Source: Prevotellaceae bacterium
GTDB lineage: Bacteria; Bacteroidota; Bacteroidia; Bacteroidales; Bacteroidaceae
Assembly (NCBI GenBank): GCA_028726625.1
Contig: JAQYPT010000073.1
Location: 1 to 64,000, forward strand
Length of the DNA: 64,000 nt
Reading direction: 5' to 3'
Notes under the pieces: generated by a model
What the model was told of the DNA's origin: nothing
What the model saw: only the letters and a program-made list of their open reading frames with translations
Databases searched by the model: none
Shown: one piece after another, positions 41,381 to 50,173 of the stretch
How the letters are laid out: the number at the start of each line of letters is the position of its first letter
Numbering within the stretch: the stretch's first letter is position 1
Translations under genes and position numbers: made by a program

Positions 41381-42184
41381 ATGCAGACAGAGCGACCCTT
41401 GATTTTGATTTCAAACGATGACGGCTATCATTCACCCGGCATTCATGCCTTGGTAGACATGGTTTCCGATTTGGCAGATGTACTGGTCTGCGCACCAGAG
41501 GCAGCTCGTTCGGGCTTTTCGTGTGCTTTTTCGACTGTGGAATATTTGCGGTTAAAGCGCAGGAAGGACATCGGAACGGCTCAAGTGTGGTCGTGCAGCG
41601 GTACGCCGGTCGACTGTGTGAAGCTGGCTCTCGACCAGTTGTGCCCCGACAGAAGGCCGGCTCTCATCCTGGGCGGCATCAACCACGGTGACAATTCGTC
41701 TGTAAACAATCACTATTCGGGTACCATGGGCATCGCTATGGAAGGCTGCATGAAGTACATCCCCTCTGTGGCTTTCTCCAGTTGTTATTACGAGGAGGAT
41801 GCCAACCTTGAACCGTTGCGCCCATACGTGCGGATAGTGGTGAAGAAGGTGCTGGCGGACGGATTGCCCAAGGGCATCTGCTTGAATGTCAACTTTCCTG
41901 CCCGACAAGTGTTCGAGGGCATCAAGGCGTGCCGGATGACGATGGGCAGGTGGGTCAACGAGATTGTAAAACAACATCATCCGCGCCAATACGATTATTA
42001 TTGGGTGGTGGGTGAGTATCAGAACGATGAGCCTGATGCCGAGGACTCCGACCAGTGGGCACTCAATCATGGCTACGTTGCCATTACGCCCACTAAGATG
42101 GATGTCACCGCTTACGAGTTTATGGATGAGATCAGGGAATGGGAAACGCCAGTTGCCCCTTCAACTTTCAACGCTCAAGACTAA
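41381..42184 (+). CDS. surE: 5'/3'-nucleotidase SurE
   Basis: A metal-dependent nucleoside monophosphate phosphatase associated with stationary-phase survival. LILISNDDGYHSPGI has the Asp-Asp metal ligands. GTPVDCVKLAL, GGINHGDNSS and YSGTMGIAMEG complete the family signature. Length 267 is typical. lpxB follows after 91 nt on the same strand, an arrangement common in Bacteroidetes. Confidence 0.95.
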   Translation: MQTERPLILISNDDGYHSPGIHALVDMVSDLADVLVCAPEAARSGFSCAFSTVEYLRLKRRKDIGTAQVWSCSGTPVDCVKLALDQLCPDRRPALILGGINHGDNSSVNNHYSGTMGIAMEGCMKYIPSVAFSSCYYEEDANLEPLRPYVRIVVKKVLADGLPKGICLNVNFPARQVFEGIKACRMTMGRWVNEIVKQHHPRQYDYYWVVGEYQNDEPDAEDSDQWALNHGYVAITPTKMDVTAYEFMDEIREWETPVAPSTFNAQD

Positions 42185-42275
42185 TCCATGAAGGCTCTTT
42201 GAACCGCTCGCCGCTCGCTGAACACTGCATATTGACGAGCGTGCGCACCATACTATATTCCAAAATCATGAGCTT

Positions 42276-43424
42276 ATGAAGTATTATTTGATTGTTGGCG
42301 AAGCCAGTGGAGACTTGCATGCCTCGCACTTGATGACGGCTTTGAAAAAACAGGACAATGACGCTCAGTTTCGATTCTTCGGCGGAGACCTCATGACGGC
42401 GGTTGGGGGAGAGCGGGTGAGGCATTTCAAGGAAATGGCGTACATGGGGTTTATCCCCGTGCTGCTGCATCTGCGAACCATCTTCAAGAACATGAAAATG
42501 TGCAAAGAAGACATTGTTCGGTGGCATCCCGACGTGGTGATTTTGGTCGACTATGCCGGGTTTAACCTGGATATTGCTAAGTTCTTGAAAACCAATACAA
42601 ACATACCTGCTTATTATTACATAGCACCCAAGCTTTGGGCCTGGAAGGAATACCGCATCAAGAACATCAAGCGTGATGTGGCTGAGCTGTTTTCCATCTT
42701 GCCTTTCGAGGTTCCTTTTTTCGAGCAAAAGCATCATTATCCCATCCATTATGTAGGTAATCCGACGGCTGATGAGGTGCGTCAGTTCCGTGCTTCATAT
42801 ACCGAGAGTTTCGAGGAGTTTTGTCTTGTGAATCATCTTGACAAAAATAAGCCTATCATAGCCTTGCTGGCAGGAAGTAGAAAGCAGGAGATTAAGGACA
42901 ATTTGCCTGCCATGATTCAGGCAGCCAACGCTTATCCAGACTTCCAACCCGTGCTGGCAGGGGCGCCAGCTATTGAGGATGCTTATTACGAAGAGTACCT
43001 GACCGGCACGAACGTCGCCTTGGTTAAAAACAGGACTTATCCGTTGTTGGCCCATGCTGTGGCAGCTTTGGTGACCAGTGGCACGGCAACGCTCGAAACG
43101 GCTTTGTTTGATGTGCCGCAAGTGGTGTGTTACAAGACGCCTGTCCCCCGACTCATACGCTTTGCGTTCGAGCATATCATTAAAGTAAAGTACATCTCTT
43201 TGGTTAACCTCATCGCTGATCAGGAAGTGGTGCGAGAACTGTTTGCCGACCGCTTTACCCTCGCAAACATCGTCAAAGAGCTGGGACTTATCCTGCCGGG
43301 TGGCGGAGAACGCCAGAAAATGCTCGCCGATTATGCCGAGGTGCGTCATCAGTTGGGCGATCATGTAGCACCAGAAAATGCCGCAAAAATTATGGTTTCA
43401 TTGTTGAAGGGCGAACGGCAGTAA
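42276..43424 (+). CDS. lpxB: Lipid-A-disaccharide synthase
   Basis: A GT19 glycosyltransferase that joins UDP-diacylglucosamine and lipid X to make the lipid A disaccharide at the inner membrane. The start YYLIVGEASGDLHASHLM is diagnostic. MGFIPVLLHLRTIF, YYIAPKLWAWKEYRIK, LLAGSRKQEIKDNLP and LVTSGTATLETAL follow. Length 382 is full. It is probably in an operon with surE. Confidence 0.96.
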   Translation: MKYYLIVGEASGDLHASHLMTALKKQDNDAQFRFFGGDLMTAVGGERVRHFKEMAYMGFIPVLLHLRTIFKNMKMCKEDIVRWHPDVVILVDYAGFNLDIAKFLKTNTNIPAYYYIAPKLWAWKEYRIKNIKRDVAELFSILPFEVPFFEQKHHYPIHYVGNPTADEVRQFRASYTESFEEFCLVNHLDKNKPIIALLAGSRKQEIKDNLPAMIQAANAYPDFQPVLAGAPAIEDAYYEEYLTGTNVALVKNRTYPLLAHAVAALVTSGTATLETALFDVPQVVCYKTPVPRLIRFAFEHIIKVKYISLVNLIADQEVVRELFADRFTLANIVKELGLILPGGGERQKMLADYAEVRHQLGDHVAPENAAKIMVSLLKGERQ

Positions 43425-43492
43425 CCGAGAGGTGTCCGATCTTTTTGAAGAGCTTCTTTACTCCTTGTTTATCAGTGCTTTACTAATTCTTT

Positions 43493-43602
43493 CCAAAGTC
43501 TATGGGTTTGCTCAGTAAAGTCATTGAGTTTGCCCGCCAAACCCAATGACTTTGGCGGGCAAACTCAATGCTATTAATATGTGAGGGTAATGGCGTGCTG
43601 TT
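43493..43602. repeat. 22-nt-period degenerate tandem array with 20-bp perfect inverted repeat
   Basis: Units start at 43493, 43515, 43537, 43559 and 43581, each with an ATG or ATTG core at the same place: CCAAAGTCTATGGGTTTG, GTAAAGTCATTGAGTTTG, CCAAACCCAATGACTTTGG, GCAAACTCAATGCTATT. Units 2-4 contain CATTGAGTTTGCCCGCCAAA and its exact reverse complement around a 9-nt loop (43522-43570). It lies between convergent genes, but no T-run follows. The remainder up to 43732 shows nothing else. Confidence 0.8.
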
Positions 43603-43732
43603 TCACGTTTCGTCAGAGAAGAATTTCGAATCACAGATTACGCAATTCAATTCGTAACTGACCGAAGGATTGAACGAGGCGAGTGCCTCTTTTAGTACGG
43701 TCTATGCTGTGGTATGAAGGTTATGTTTCGGT

Positions 43733-44815
43733 TTATTGAACAATCCCCATCTTTTTCATTTCTTGCAGCAGCACATCCGCCATTCTCATGAAACCAAGAT
43801 CTGTAAAATGAATGCCATCGACCGTTGCTTCGCCATCATTGCCGATGAGGTTGTCGCTGCTGATGTAATAGAGGTTGTTGTCTCCTTTTGCCTTGAGTGC
43901 CTGAAAACATTTTTTCAGTTCGATATTCTTGTCGTGGACAACTTTACTAATCTCTTGATCGTAGGTGCCATGGGGAAATATGGGGTTTTCGATGAACACG
44001 ATTGGTGTATTTGGATTTTCTTTTCTGATGATGTTGACGAAAGGAATTGTCTTGTTCTTGACATTCTCCGGGCCGTTGTTCGGTGCGAAATCAAGGATGA
44101 ACATCTGCGCATTTGTCTTTTTGGCGATGACTTCAGCCACATCCATGTCCAGTCTGCCGTTGCCGCTGAATCCAAGATTGATTACCTCGGTGTTGAGCCA
44201 GCGTTCTAATATGTTGGTAAAACTCATACCCGGTCGGGCCGCACAGCCTCCTTGTGTGATGCTCGTTCCATACACAACAATGGGTGCTTCTGTCCTTGGA
44301 AATGGCAGTGTGGGTTGGGCGATGGTCTTGGTAGAGTCGATGCCAATCTCAAGTGAAACAATTCCGTCATACAAGGGAAGGTAGAGCATGTATTCTCGCT
44401 CGATGGGTTTCATGTGATCGATGATGACTTGCGTGGAAACTTTCGCCGTAGGTCTGCCTGTTTTCATGAATACCCATTTGCCCTGATCCCAGGTATATAA
44501 GTCAAGTCCTTTGGTTCCCGTTGGCGACATGTGGTTCATGTAGGCATCGTTCAAGGTTTCCCATTTAGCAGCAATCGTTGTACTGTTGGTTTTGAACCTT
44601 ACGGCGAGACCTGATGTGTGTTTGCCCAAATGCCAAACAGGAGGTCGGCAGGTGTTTTTTAATTCACGCGGCAAACGCTCATATCTGGTTTCGGTATCAT
44701 TGGATATCTTTCCAATAACCGGAAACTGATCGGCGTTGTAGTAGGTGATTTGTGAAAACACAAGGGTAGGTGACAATAAGACGAGGATGAAAAAAATGAC
44801 TTTGAAATGACGCAT
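43733..44815 (-). CDS. Exported GxDLY-SGNH hydrolase
   Basis: After the signal peptide (VIFFILVLLSPTLVFSQ) an N-terminal beta domain (about 25-165) contains KGLDLYTW, the GxDLY motif. The C-terminal SGNH/GDSL-type hydrolase has the Ser in VYGTSITQGGCAARPG, LGFSGNGRLD (Gly/Asn blocks), LDFAPNNGPEN and the Asp-His pair in DGIHFTDLG. Such enzymes remove acyl groups, often from glycans. The substrate is unknown and no carbohydrate neighbours help. It is monocistronic with a clear promoter. Confidence 0.87.
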   Translation of the reverse strand: MRHFKVIFFILVLLSPTLVFSQITYYNADQFPVIGKISNDTETRYERLPRELKNTCRPPVWHLGKHTSGLAVRFKTNSTTIAAKWETLNDAYMNHMSPTGTKGLDLYTWDQGKWVFMKTGRPTAKVSTQVIIDHMKPIEREYMLYLPLYDGIVSLEIGIDSTKTIAQPTLPFPRTEAPIVVYGTSITQGGCAARPGMSFTNILERWLNTEVINLGFSGNGRLDMDVAEVIAKKTNAQMFILDFAPNNGPENVKNKTIPFVNIIRKENPNTPIVFIENPIFPHGTYDQEISKVVHDKNIELKKCFQALKAKGDNNLYYISSDNLIGNDGEATVDGIHFTDLGFMRMADVLLQEMKKMGIVQ

Positions 44816-44874
44816 AAGTATGAGATTAATGTTATTGGTATGTAGTTTTTTTCATGTTAACTCATTGTGTCTTG

Positions 44875-44882
44875 CAAATTTA
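44875..44882 (-). promoter_or_regulatory. Promoter -7 box for SGNH hydrolase
   Basis: TAAATTTG on the minus strand, leader about 54 nt. The leader contains GTTAACTCA (44856-44864), the half-site of the palindrome at 14483. Confidence 0.5.
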
Positions 44883-45008
44883 GAAAATTAAAGTATAAAG
44901 CACAAACAAACGATATGAAAAATGTTTATGCAAGCAAACAGAGGCGAAATGTGGTGCAGATGATTCTTGAGGTGAATCGCCTGTATTGGTTTTGTGTATG
45001 TGGAAACC

Positions 45009-45872
45009 TTACAACAAGGTGATGGAATAGAGATAAATAACGGCTGCCGGGATGGCCATCAGGGAAGAGTCGAAGCGGTCGAGCATGCCTCCGTGGCCAG
45101 GTAGGATGTTACCACTGTCTTTAATTCCTAATGTTCGTTTGAACAACGATTCGACTAAATCGCCCCAAGTACCAAATACAACCACGACCAAACCCAAGCC
45201 CAACCATTCCCAAAGGTTCAGGGTGGATAAGTTTTCACCTTGCGACTCTAAAAAATAAATGATGGTAGCTACAATCAACACCAGTACGCCGCCACCGATA
45301 CTGCCTTCCCAACTCTTGGCGGGAGAGATGCGAGGAAATAGTTTGTGCTTACCAAAGAGCGAGCCTGTGCAGTAGGCTCCCGTGTCATTGGTCCATAGAA
45401 AAATGAAGATACTCAGAGGAAGTAAGTAGTAAAAATGGGTCACACCGTCTGGTGATTGTCTGAAAGCCAGCACATTGATCATCGAGAGCGGCAGCGCAAT
45501 GTACAGTTGCGAAAGCGTGGTGTATGCCCAGTCGTTCACTGCATCCTTGCTTTGTGTGTACAGGTTGCTGATGAATAGGTAGACAATGGTGAGGAGATAG
45601 GGAACAAAAACCGCATTGGTTTGGATGAAGCCACTGTTGACACCTGCCACGGCAAGAAAGAAATAAACGCCGGCTACCGTTGTAATGAATCGGTTAACGG
45701 TAACGTTCTCACGGTCGTTTACCAATCCTGTAAACTCCCAAATCGTCATGCCTGTGATGAGTGTAAAGACGAATATCATGGCTACAGGGCGCAAAAAACA
45801 GGTTGTCATGATGGCAACGAACAAGATGCCGGTGATGGTTCGAGTGATGAGATTTTTAAGTTTTGGTGTCAT
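45009..45872 (-). CDS. cdsA: Phosphatidate cytidylyltransferase
   Basis: An inner-membrane enzyme that makes CDP-diacylglycerol from phosphatidic acid and CTP for phospholipid synthesis. About eight hydrophobic helices are seen. The C-terminal signature is SLFKRTLGIKDSGNILPGHGG followed by LDRFDS, read in two parts. Length 287 is normal. It is the downstream partner of rsfS and ftsH, with a MITE-like element ending 17 nt before its start codon. Confidence 0.94.
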   Translation of the reverse strand: MTPKLKNLITRTITGILFVAIMTTCFLRPVAMIFVFTLITGMTIWEFTGLVNDRENVTVNRFITTVAGVYFFLAVAGVNSGFIQTNAVFVPYLLTIVYLFISNLYTQSKDAVNDWAYTTLSQLYIALPLSMINVLAFRQSPDGVTHFYYLLPLSIFIFLWTNDTGAYCTGSLFGKHKLFPRISPAKSWEGSIGGGVLVLIVATIIYFLESQGENLSTLNLWEWLGLGLVVVVFGTWGDLVESLFKRTLGIKDSGNILPGHGGMLDRFDSSLMAIPAAVIYLYSITLL

Positions 45873-45888
45873 GGATGTAAAGAAATTT

Positions 45889-46095
45889 AGCCTCTCCCCT
45901 TGCCCCTCCCCAAAAGGGGGGGGAGTAGTTAGCTGTATTACTTTGAACTTTGAGGTTTGAACTTTGAGATTTGAACTTTATTATTAGCTGAAGATTTAAT
46001 TTGTCAACTCGTAGACTTGTCAACTCGTAAACTCGTAAACTAACAAGTCAGCTATCTACTCCCCTCCCTTTTGGGGAGGGGTAGGGGGAGAGGCT
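45889..46095. mobile_element. MITE-like element with 47-bp terminal inverted repeats
   Basis: The arms 45889-45935 (AGCCTCTCCCC...) and 46049-46095 are reverse complements with four mismatches over 47 bases. The 113-bp interior has a 14-nt tandem repeat (TTTGAACTTTGAGG, TTTGAACTTTGAGA and a partial third copy, 45942-45980) and five octamers of the GTTTACGA/GTTGACAA family (46001-46040). No transposase or clear target-site duplication is seen. It fills the ftsH-cdsA gap. Confidence 0.75.
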
Positions 46096-46102
46096 TCTGT
46101 TT

Positions 46103-48136
46103 TTAGCTCTCCTGTTTGCTCTCTTTCAATGCTCTCTGATGCTCTTCTTCAGCCGCTTTTACTTCTTCAGGCATGTCTTCCAGCTTGGGTTCGTTGTCCT
46201 GCATGATTTCTTGTGAGCGGCTAACCCATGGACGTTTGCCGAATATCTTTTCAACGTCTTCAGCGAAGATGACCTCGCGAGTGAGCAAAAGTTCTGCCAG
46301 CTTGGCATGGCCCTCTTTGTGTTCTGTGAGTATTTGCTTGGCTCTGTCGTACTGTTCGTTGATCATCTTCAGCACCTCGTCGTCAATAATCTTTGCCGTG
46401 GTCTCTGAGTAAGGCTTCTGGAACTGATATTCCTGGTTGTTGTAGTAGCAAATGTTGGGTAGTATATCGCTCATGCCGGCGTAGGCAATCATGCTATACG
46501 AACTCTTTGTAGCACGCTCCAAGTCGTTAATGGCACCAGTGGAAATCTGTCCTACGCACAGTTCTTCGGCAGCTCGGCCACCCAATAAGGCGCACATCTC
46601 GTCGAGCATCTGCTCCTTGGTGGTGATTTGTCGCTCTTCGGGTAGATACCATGCGGCGCCTAAGGCTCTTCCACGAGGCACAATAGAGACCTTAACGAGC
46701 GGATGAGCATGCTCGCAGAACCATGAAACGGTGGCGTGTCCAGCCTCATGAAGAGCGATGGTGCGCTTCTCACCAGCTGTCATAATCTTTGTTTTCTTTT
46801 CCAGTCCACCCACGATACGGTCAACTGCATCCAGGAAATCTTGCTTTCCAACTTGTGTCTTATTGTGTCTTGCGGCAATCAATGCGGCCTCGTTGCAGAC
46901 GTTAGCGATGTCGGCACCCGAGAATCCTGGTGTTTGTCGTGACAGGAAGTCGATGTCCAAATCAGGTGCTACCTTCACTCTACGAAGATGAACCAGGAAT
47001 ATTTCCTTGCGTTCGGGCAGGTCGGGCAAGTCCACACTGATTTGTCTGTCAAAGCGTCCTGCGCGTAACAGGGCATTGTCGAGCATGTCGGCGCGGTTGG
47101 TGGCTGCCAGAATAATGACGCCACTGTTGGTGCCAAAGCCGTCCATTTCGGTCAGCAAGGCATTCAACGTATTCTCCCTTTCATCGTTTCCGCCCATGGC
47201 AGGATTCTTGCTGCGGGCTCTTCCTACGGCATCAATCTCATCGATGAAGATGATACAGGGTGATTTTTCCTTGGCTTGTCGGAACAAGTCGCGCACACGA
47301 CTGGCACCAACACCGACGAACATCTCTACGAAATCGGAGCCACTCATGGAGAAGAAAGGCACACCAGCTTCACCTGCAACCGCCTTTGCCAGCAAGGTCT
47401 TACCCGTACCTGGAGGTCCTACGAGCAGTGCTCCCTTAGGTATTTTACCGCCCAAGTCGGTGTATTTCTGTGGATTCTTCAGGAAGTCAACAATCTCTTG
47501 CACCTCTTGTTTGGCGCCTGCTTGTCCTGCTACGTCCTTGAAGGTGATGCCTAGATCGTTGCCTTTCTCGTACATCTTGGCCTTACTCTTACCAACATTG
47601 AAAACGCCACCAGACCCACCGGCACCTCCGCCACCCATTCTTCGCATCAGGAAAATCCACATGACGATGAGAAAAATGGGGAATGAGAGGTTGAGAAGAA
47701 TGTTCATCAGGTCGTTTCCTTTCTCGTTCTCGTAGCTAAAATCGGCAATTTTACCAGATGATTGTTCTGCTGTTAGGTATTTTTCCAGTTCGTCAACCGA
47801 TCCAAACTCCACTTCAACGTAGGGAGAAGTGCCCGTCTGCTTAGCCGTCATGTTGAAGACATCGCGGATGTGTTCGGGCTTAACGTACATCTTCAATATA
47901 TTCTGTTCCTTGTTGATGACCACATTCTTGGCGTAACCTTTTGCGATATACTGCTTGAATTTCGAATAAGTAGCTTTCTTATTGGCGCTTGCGTTGCCCA
48001 AGGAGTTACCACCTCCGGTCATGAAAAATATGGCCAGTGTAATAGCAACAATTGCGTATATCCAGTTCATGTTGAACTTAGGCATCTTGGGTTGGTTGTC
48101 GTTGTTATTGTTGTAGGAATTGTTTTTATTGTCCAT
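46103..48136 (-). CDS. ftsH: ATP-dependent zinc metalloprotease FtsH
   Basis: A membrane-bound AAA+ protease that degrades damaged and regulatory membrane proteins. Two transmembrane helices (NWIYAIVAITLAIFFMTGG; LLNLSFPIFLIVMWIFLM) flank a periplasmic domain. The AAA domain has GPPGTGKTLLAKAVAG and IIFIDEIDAVGR. The protease domain has HEAGHATVSWF with the zinc HExxH. The Asn-rich N-terminus and acidic tail are common in Bacteroidetes. It lies between rsfS (50-nt gap) and cdsA, probably co-transcribed. Confidence 0.96.
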   Translation of the reverse strand: MDNKNNSYNNNNDNQPKMPKFNMNWIYAIVAITLAIFFMTGGGNSLGNASANKKATYSKFKQYIAKGYAKNVVINKEQNILKMYVKPEHIRDVFNMTAKQTGTSPYVEVEFGSVDELEKYLTAEQSSGKIADFSYENEKGNDLMNILLNLSFPIFLIVMWIFLMRRMGGGGAGGSGGVFNVGKSKAKMYEKGNDLGITFKDVAGQAGAKQEVQEIVDFLKNPQKYTDLGGKIPKGALLVGPPGTGKTLLAKAVAGEAGVPFFSMSGSDFVEMFVGVGASRVRDLFRQAKEKSPCIIFIDEIDAVGRARSKNPAMGGNDERENTLNALLTEMDGFGTNSGVIILAATNRADMLDNALLRAGRFDRQISVDLPDLPERKEIFLVHLRRVKVAPDLDIDFLSRQTPGFSGADIANVCNEAALIAARHNKTQVGKQDFLDAVDRIVGGLEKKTKIMTAGEKRTIALHEAGHATVSWFCEHAHPLVKVSIVPRGRALGAAWYLPEERQITTKEQMLDEMCALLGGRAAEELCVGQISTGAINDLERATKSSYSMIAYAGMSDILPNICYYNNQEYQFQKPYSETTAKIIDDEVLKMINEQYDRAKQILTEHKEGHAKLAELLLTREVIFAEDVEKIFGKRPWVSRSQEIMQDNEPKLEDMPEEVKAAEEEHQRALKESKQES

Positions 48137-48186
48137 AAAGATGAATTCTGTTATAATAGGGTAGGAATATCAAATGCCATGCCAAT

Positions 48187-48546
48187 TTAATCTTGGTCCG
48201 GAATCCTCGTCAATTTGGCGTCTTCCCAAAGGTTCTCCAGGTCATAGAAAGCTCTTGTTTCCGGCAAGAAGACGTGTACCAGCACGTCAGTGAAATCAAT
48301 GGCCACCCATTGGTTCGCTCCAAGGCCGATGACGTTGACCGGTTTCTCTTTCAAATCCTCACGGACTGTGTCACCAATTGATTCGGAAATCGCCTCCACT
48401 TGGGTGGGAGAGTTGCCTTGACAGATGACAAAGTAATTGGCTATTGCCCCTTCGATGTTGCTTAAGTCAGCAATGACGATGTCCTGACCTTTCTTTTCTT
48501 GTATTCCTTTTGTGATGATGTCAACTAGTTGTTTTGATTGTTTCAT
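48187..48546 (-). CDS. rsfS: Ribosomal silencing factor RsfS
   Basis: Binds ribosomal protein uL14 and blocks subunit joining when nutrients are low. The family pattern is seen in KGQDIVIADLSNIEGAIANYFVICQGNS and NQWVAIDFTDVLVHVFLPETRAFYDLENLW, quoted here as IADLSNIEGAIANYFVIC and DVLVHVFLPETRAFYDLE. Length 119 is normal. It is the first gene of the rsfS-ftsH-cdsA run and has its own promoter. Confidence 0.94.
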   Translation of the reverse strand: MKQSKQLVDIITKGIQEKKGQDIVIADLSNIEGAIANYFVICQGNSPTQVEAISESIGDTVREDLKEKPVNVIGLGANQWVAIDFTDVLVHVFLPETRAFYDLENLWEDAKLTRIPDQD

Positions 48547-48587
48547 CCTTTCAAAAATGATGTATAAGATATGGAACTATTATTCTA

Positions 48588-48595
48588 CAAAGTTA
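48588..48595 (-). promoter_or_regulatory. Promoter -7 box for rsfS-ftsH-cdsA
   Basis: TAACTTTG on the minus strand, 41 nt upstream of the rsfS ATG. Confidence 0.5.
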
Positions 48596-48667
48596 GTGCT
48601 AAATAACTACAAAAGGCATAAAACATGAAATAAATTTGTTTTTTTAAGAAAAAAGCACCACTTCTTA

Positions 48668-48697
48668 TTGCGGTATCAAAAAAAAACACTACTTTTG
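48668..48697 (+). promoter_or_regulatory. Promoter of tRNA-Gln
   Basis: TTG (48668-48670), a 19-nt spacer and TACTTTTG (48690-48697). The start would be near 48704, about 27 nt before the mature tRNA. Confidence 0.65.
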
Positions 48698-48730
48698 CAG
48701 ACGCAAATCGGCAACGACCGTATTTGATTT

Positions 48731-48804
48731 TGGGATATGGTGTAATGGTAACACAACAGATTCTGGTCCTGTCATTCTTGGTTCGAGTCCGAGTATCCCA
48801 ACCA
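48731..48804 (+). tRNA. tRNA-Gln (anticodon CUG)
   Basis: A complete cloverleaf. The acceptor stem is TGGGATA/TATCCCA, the D arm GTGT-AATGGTA-ACAC, the anticodon loop TTCTGGT with anticodon CTG at 48763-48765, and the T arm CTTGG-TTCGAGT-CCGAG. A discriminator A and an encoded CCA follow. The top pair of the anticodon stem next to the loop (31-39) is an A-C mismatch. It is a single tRNA gene with its own promoter and terminator. Confidence 0.96.
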
Positions 48805-48806
48805 CT

Positions 48807-48842
48807 AAAAAGTGTTTTCTTATCATAGGAAGCACTTTTTTT
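48807..48842 (+). terminator. Terminator of tRNA-Gln
   Basis: AAAAAGTGTTTTC pairs with GGAAGCACTTTTT around an 8-nt loop with wobbles and ends in a T-run, directly after the tRNA. Confidence 0.85.
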
Positions 48843-48953
48843 GATTCCCTAAGGGCAACATGATAGCTTTGTTCATCCACTAAAGGTGTTAGAAGACGGT
48901 TGTTTTTCATCTTTTTTAAGTGTATGAGTTCGCTAAACCTCAAATTTTTTCTT

Positions 48954-48961
48954 TAGTTTTG
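48954..48961 (+). promoter_or_regulatory. Promoter -7 box for msrAB
   Basis: TAGTTTTG, with a short leader of about 17 nt to ATG 48985. Confidence 0.5.
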
Positions 48962-48984
48962 TAAATCATCAGACCATAAAAGGT

Positions 48985-50055
48985 ATGAAAATAATCAATT
49001 GCCAAATACTTTGTTTGCTGTGGGCTTTCCTTTTAATGGGTTGTCATGGACGAGCACAAGTAGCTGCACAAAAAGAATTAGATATGAACGAACAAGCTGA
49101 ATTATACTTGGCAGGTGGATGCTTTTGGGGTACAGAACACTTTTTGAAGCAAATTAATGGAGTTCTCAGTACCGAAGTTGGATATGCGAATGGGCATGGA
49201 CAAAATCCCACTTATGAGGAGGTTTGTACAGATCAGACAGGTTTTGCAGAAGCTGTACACGTTGTTTATAATCCTCAAGAATTACCTATTTCTCTACTTT
49301 TAAAATTGTATTTTAAAACGATTGACCCTACCTCTTTAAATAGACAGGGTGGAGATGTCGGTACACAGTATCGCACCGGTATTTATTATACCAATGCACA
49401 GGATTTGCCCTTGATTCAAGCTGAGATGGCAAAGCTGAGCAAAGAATATTCGAAGAAGATACAAATAGAAGTACAGCCACTTCGGAATTTCTATGCTGCA
49501 GAAGATTATCACCAAGATTACTTGGATAAGAATCCCGGAGGATATTGCCATGTTCCACAGGCATTGATGCAGTATGCGCATGTAGCCAACAAGGAAACAA
49601 CCGAATCTTCACGTTATGTGAAGAAAACGGATGCTGAACTGAAGCAGCAGTTAACACCTTTACAATACGAGGTTACCCAACATGCTGCCACCGAGCGTCC
49701 TTATGATAATGCATACAATGATGAGTTTAGACCAGGCATCTATGTTGATGTAACCACTGGCGAGCCGCTGTTTTTGAGTACCGATAAGTTTGAGTCGGGC
49801 TGTGGATGGCCTGCGTTCAGCAAGCCAATTGACCCACATTTCTTGGAAGAAAAGCAAGACTCGTCTCACAGCATGCAGCGTACTGAGGTGCGTAGTGCAA
49901 AGGGTCAAGCCCATTTGGGCCATGTTTTTAACGATGGTCCTAAAGACCGAGGCGGCTTGCGATACTGTATTAACAGTGCTTCTTTGCGCTTTGTACCCAA
50001 AGAGGAAATGAAAGCGCAAGGATACGAAAAGTATATTATTTTGCTGGAGCATTGA
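48985..50055 (+). CDS. msrAB: Exported bifunctional methionine sulfoxide reductase MsrA-MsrB
   Basis: Repairs oxidised methionine in proteins, with MsrA acting on the S and MsrB on the R epimer. The N-terminus ILCLLWAFLLMGCHGRAQ has a lipobox (LMGC), so it is probably a lipoprotein facing the periplasm. MsrA (about 40-195) has the active Cys in LAGGCFWGTEHFL. MsrB (about 220-350) has GCGWPAF, HLGHVFNDGP and the active Cys in RYCINSASLRF. The zinc CxxC pairs of form-1 MsrB are absent. A nitroreductase gene follows after 118 nt on the same strand. Confidence 0.94.
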   Translation: MKIINCQILCLLWAFLLMGCHGRAQVAAQKELDMNEQAELYLAGGCFWGTEHFLKQINGVLSTEVGYANGHGQNPTYEEVCTDQTGFAEAVHVVYNPQELPISLLLKLYFKTIDPTSLNRQGGDVGTQYRTGIYYTNAQDLPLIQAEMAKLSKEYSKKIQIEVQPLRNFYAAEDYHQDYLDKNPGGYCHVPQALMQYAHVANKETTESSRYVKKTDAELKQQLTPLQYEVTQHAATERPYDNAYNDEFRPGIYVDVTTGEPLFLSTDKFESGCGWPAFSKPIDPHFLEEKQDSSHSMQRTEVRSAKGQAHLGHVFNDGPKDRGGLRYCINSASLRFVPKEEMKAQGYEKYIILLEH

Positions 50056-50173
50056 GAAAGGCGGGTTGTTCCGTTGGCTTCAGGGACTTTAGTCAATGGG
50101 ATGATGGTCCTTCAAGCAGTGCTTTGGAAACGATAGGGTATTTTCTTTAAAACAAAAACTAAAACCAATAGAT

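Noticed and set aside
43600-43613. TGTTTCACGTTTC as a parS site
   Set aside because: Only one half of the parS palindrome matches; the second half is missing.
48689-48943. 84-codon minus-strand ORF over the tRNA-Gln gene
   Set aside because: Its centre (LGLEPRMTGPESVVLPLH) is just the antisense of the tRNA; the tRNA cloverleaf, promoter and terminator explain the region.
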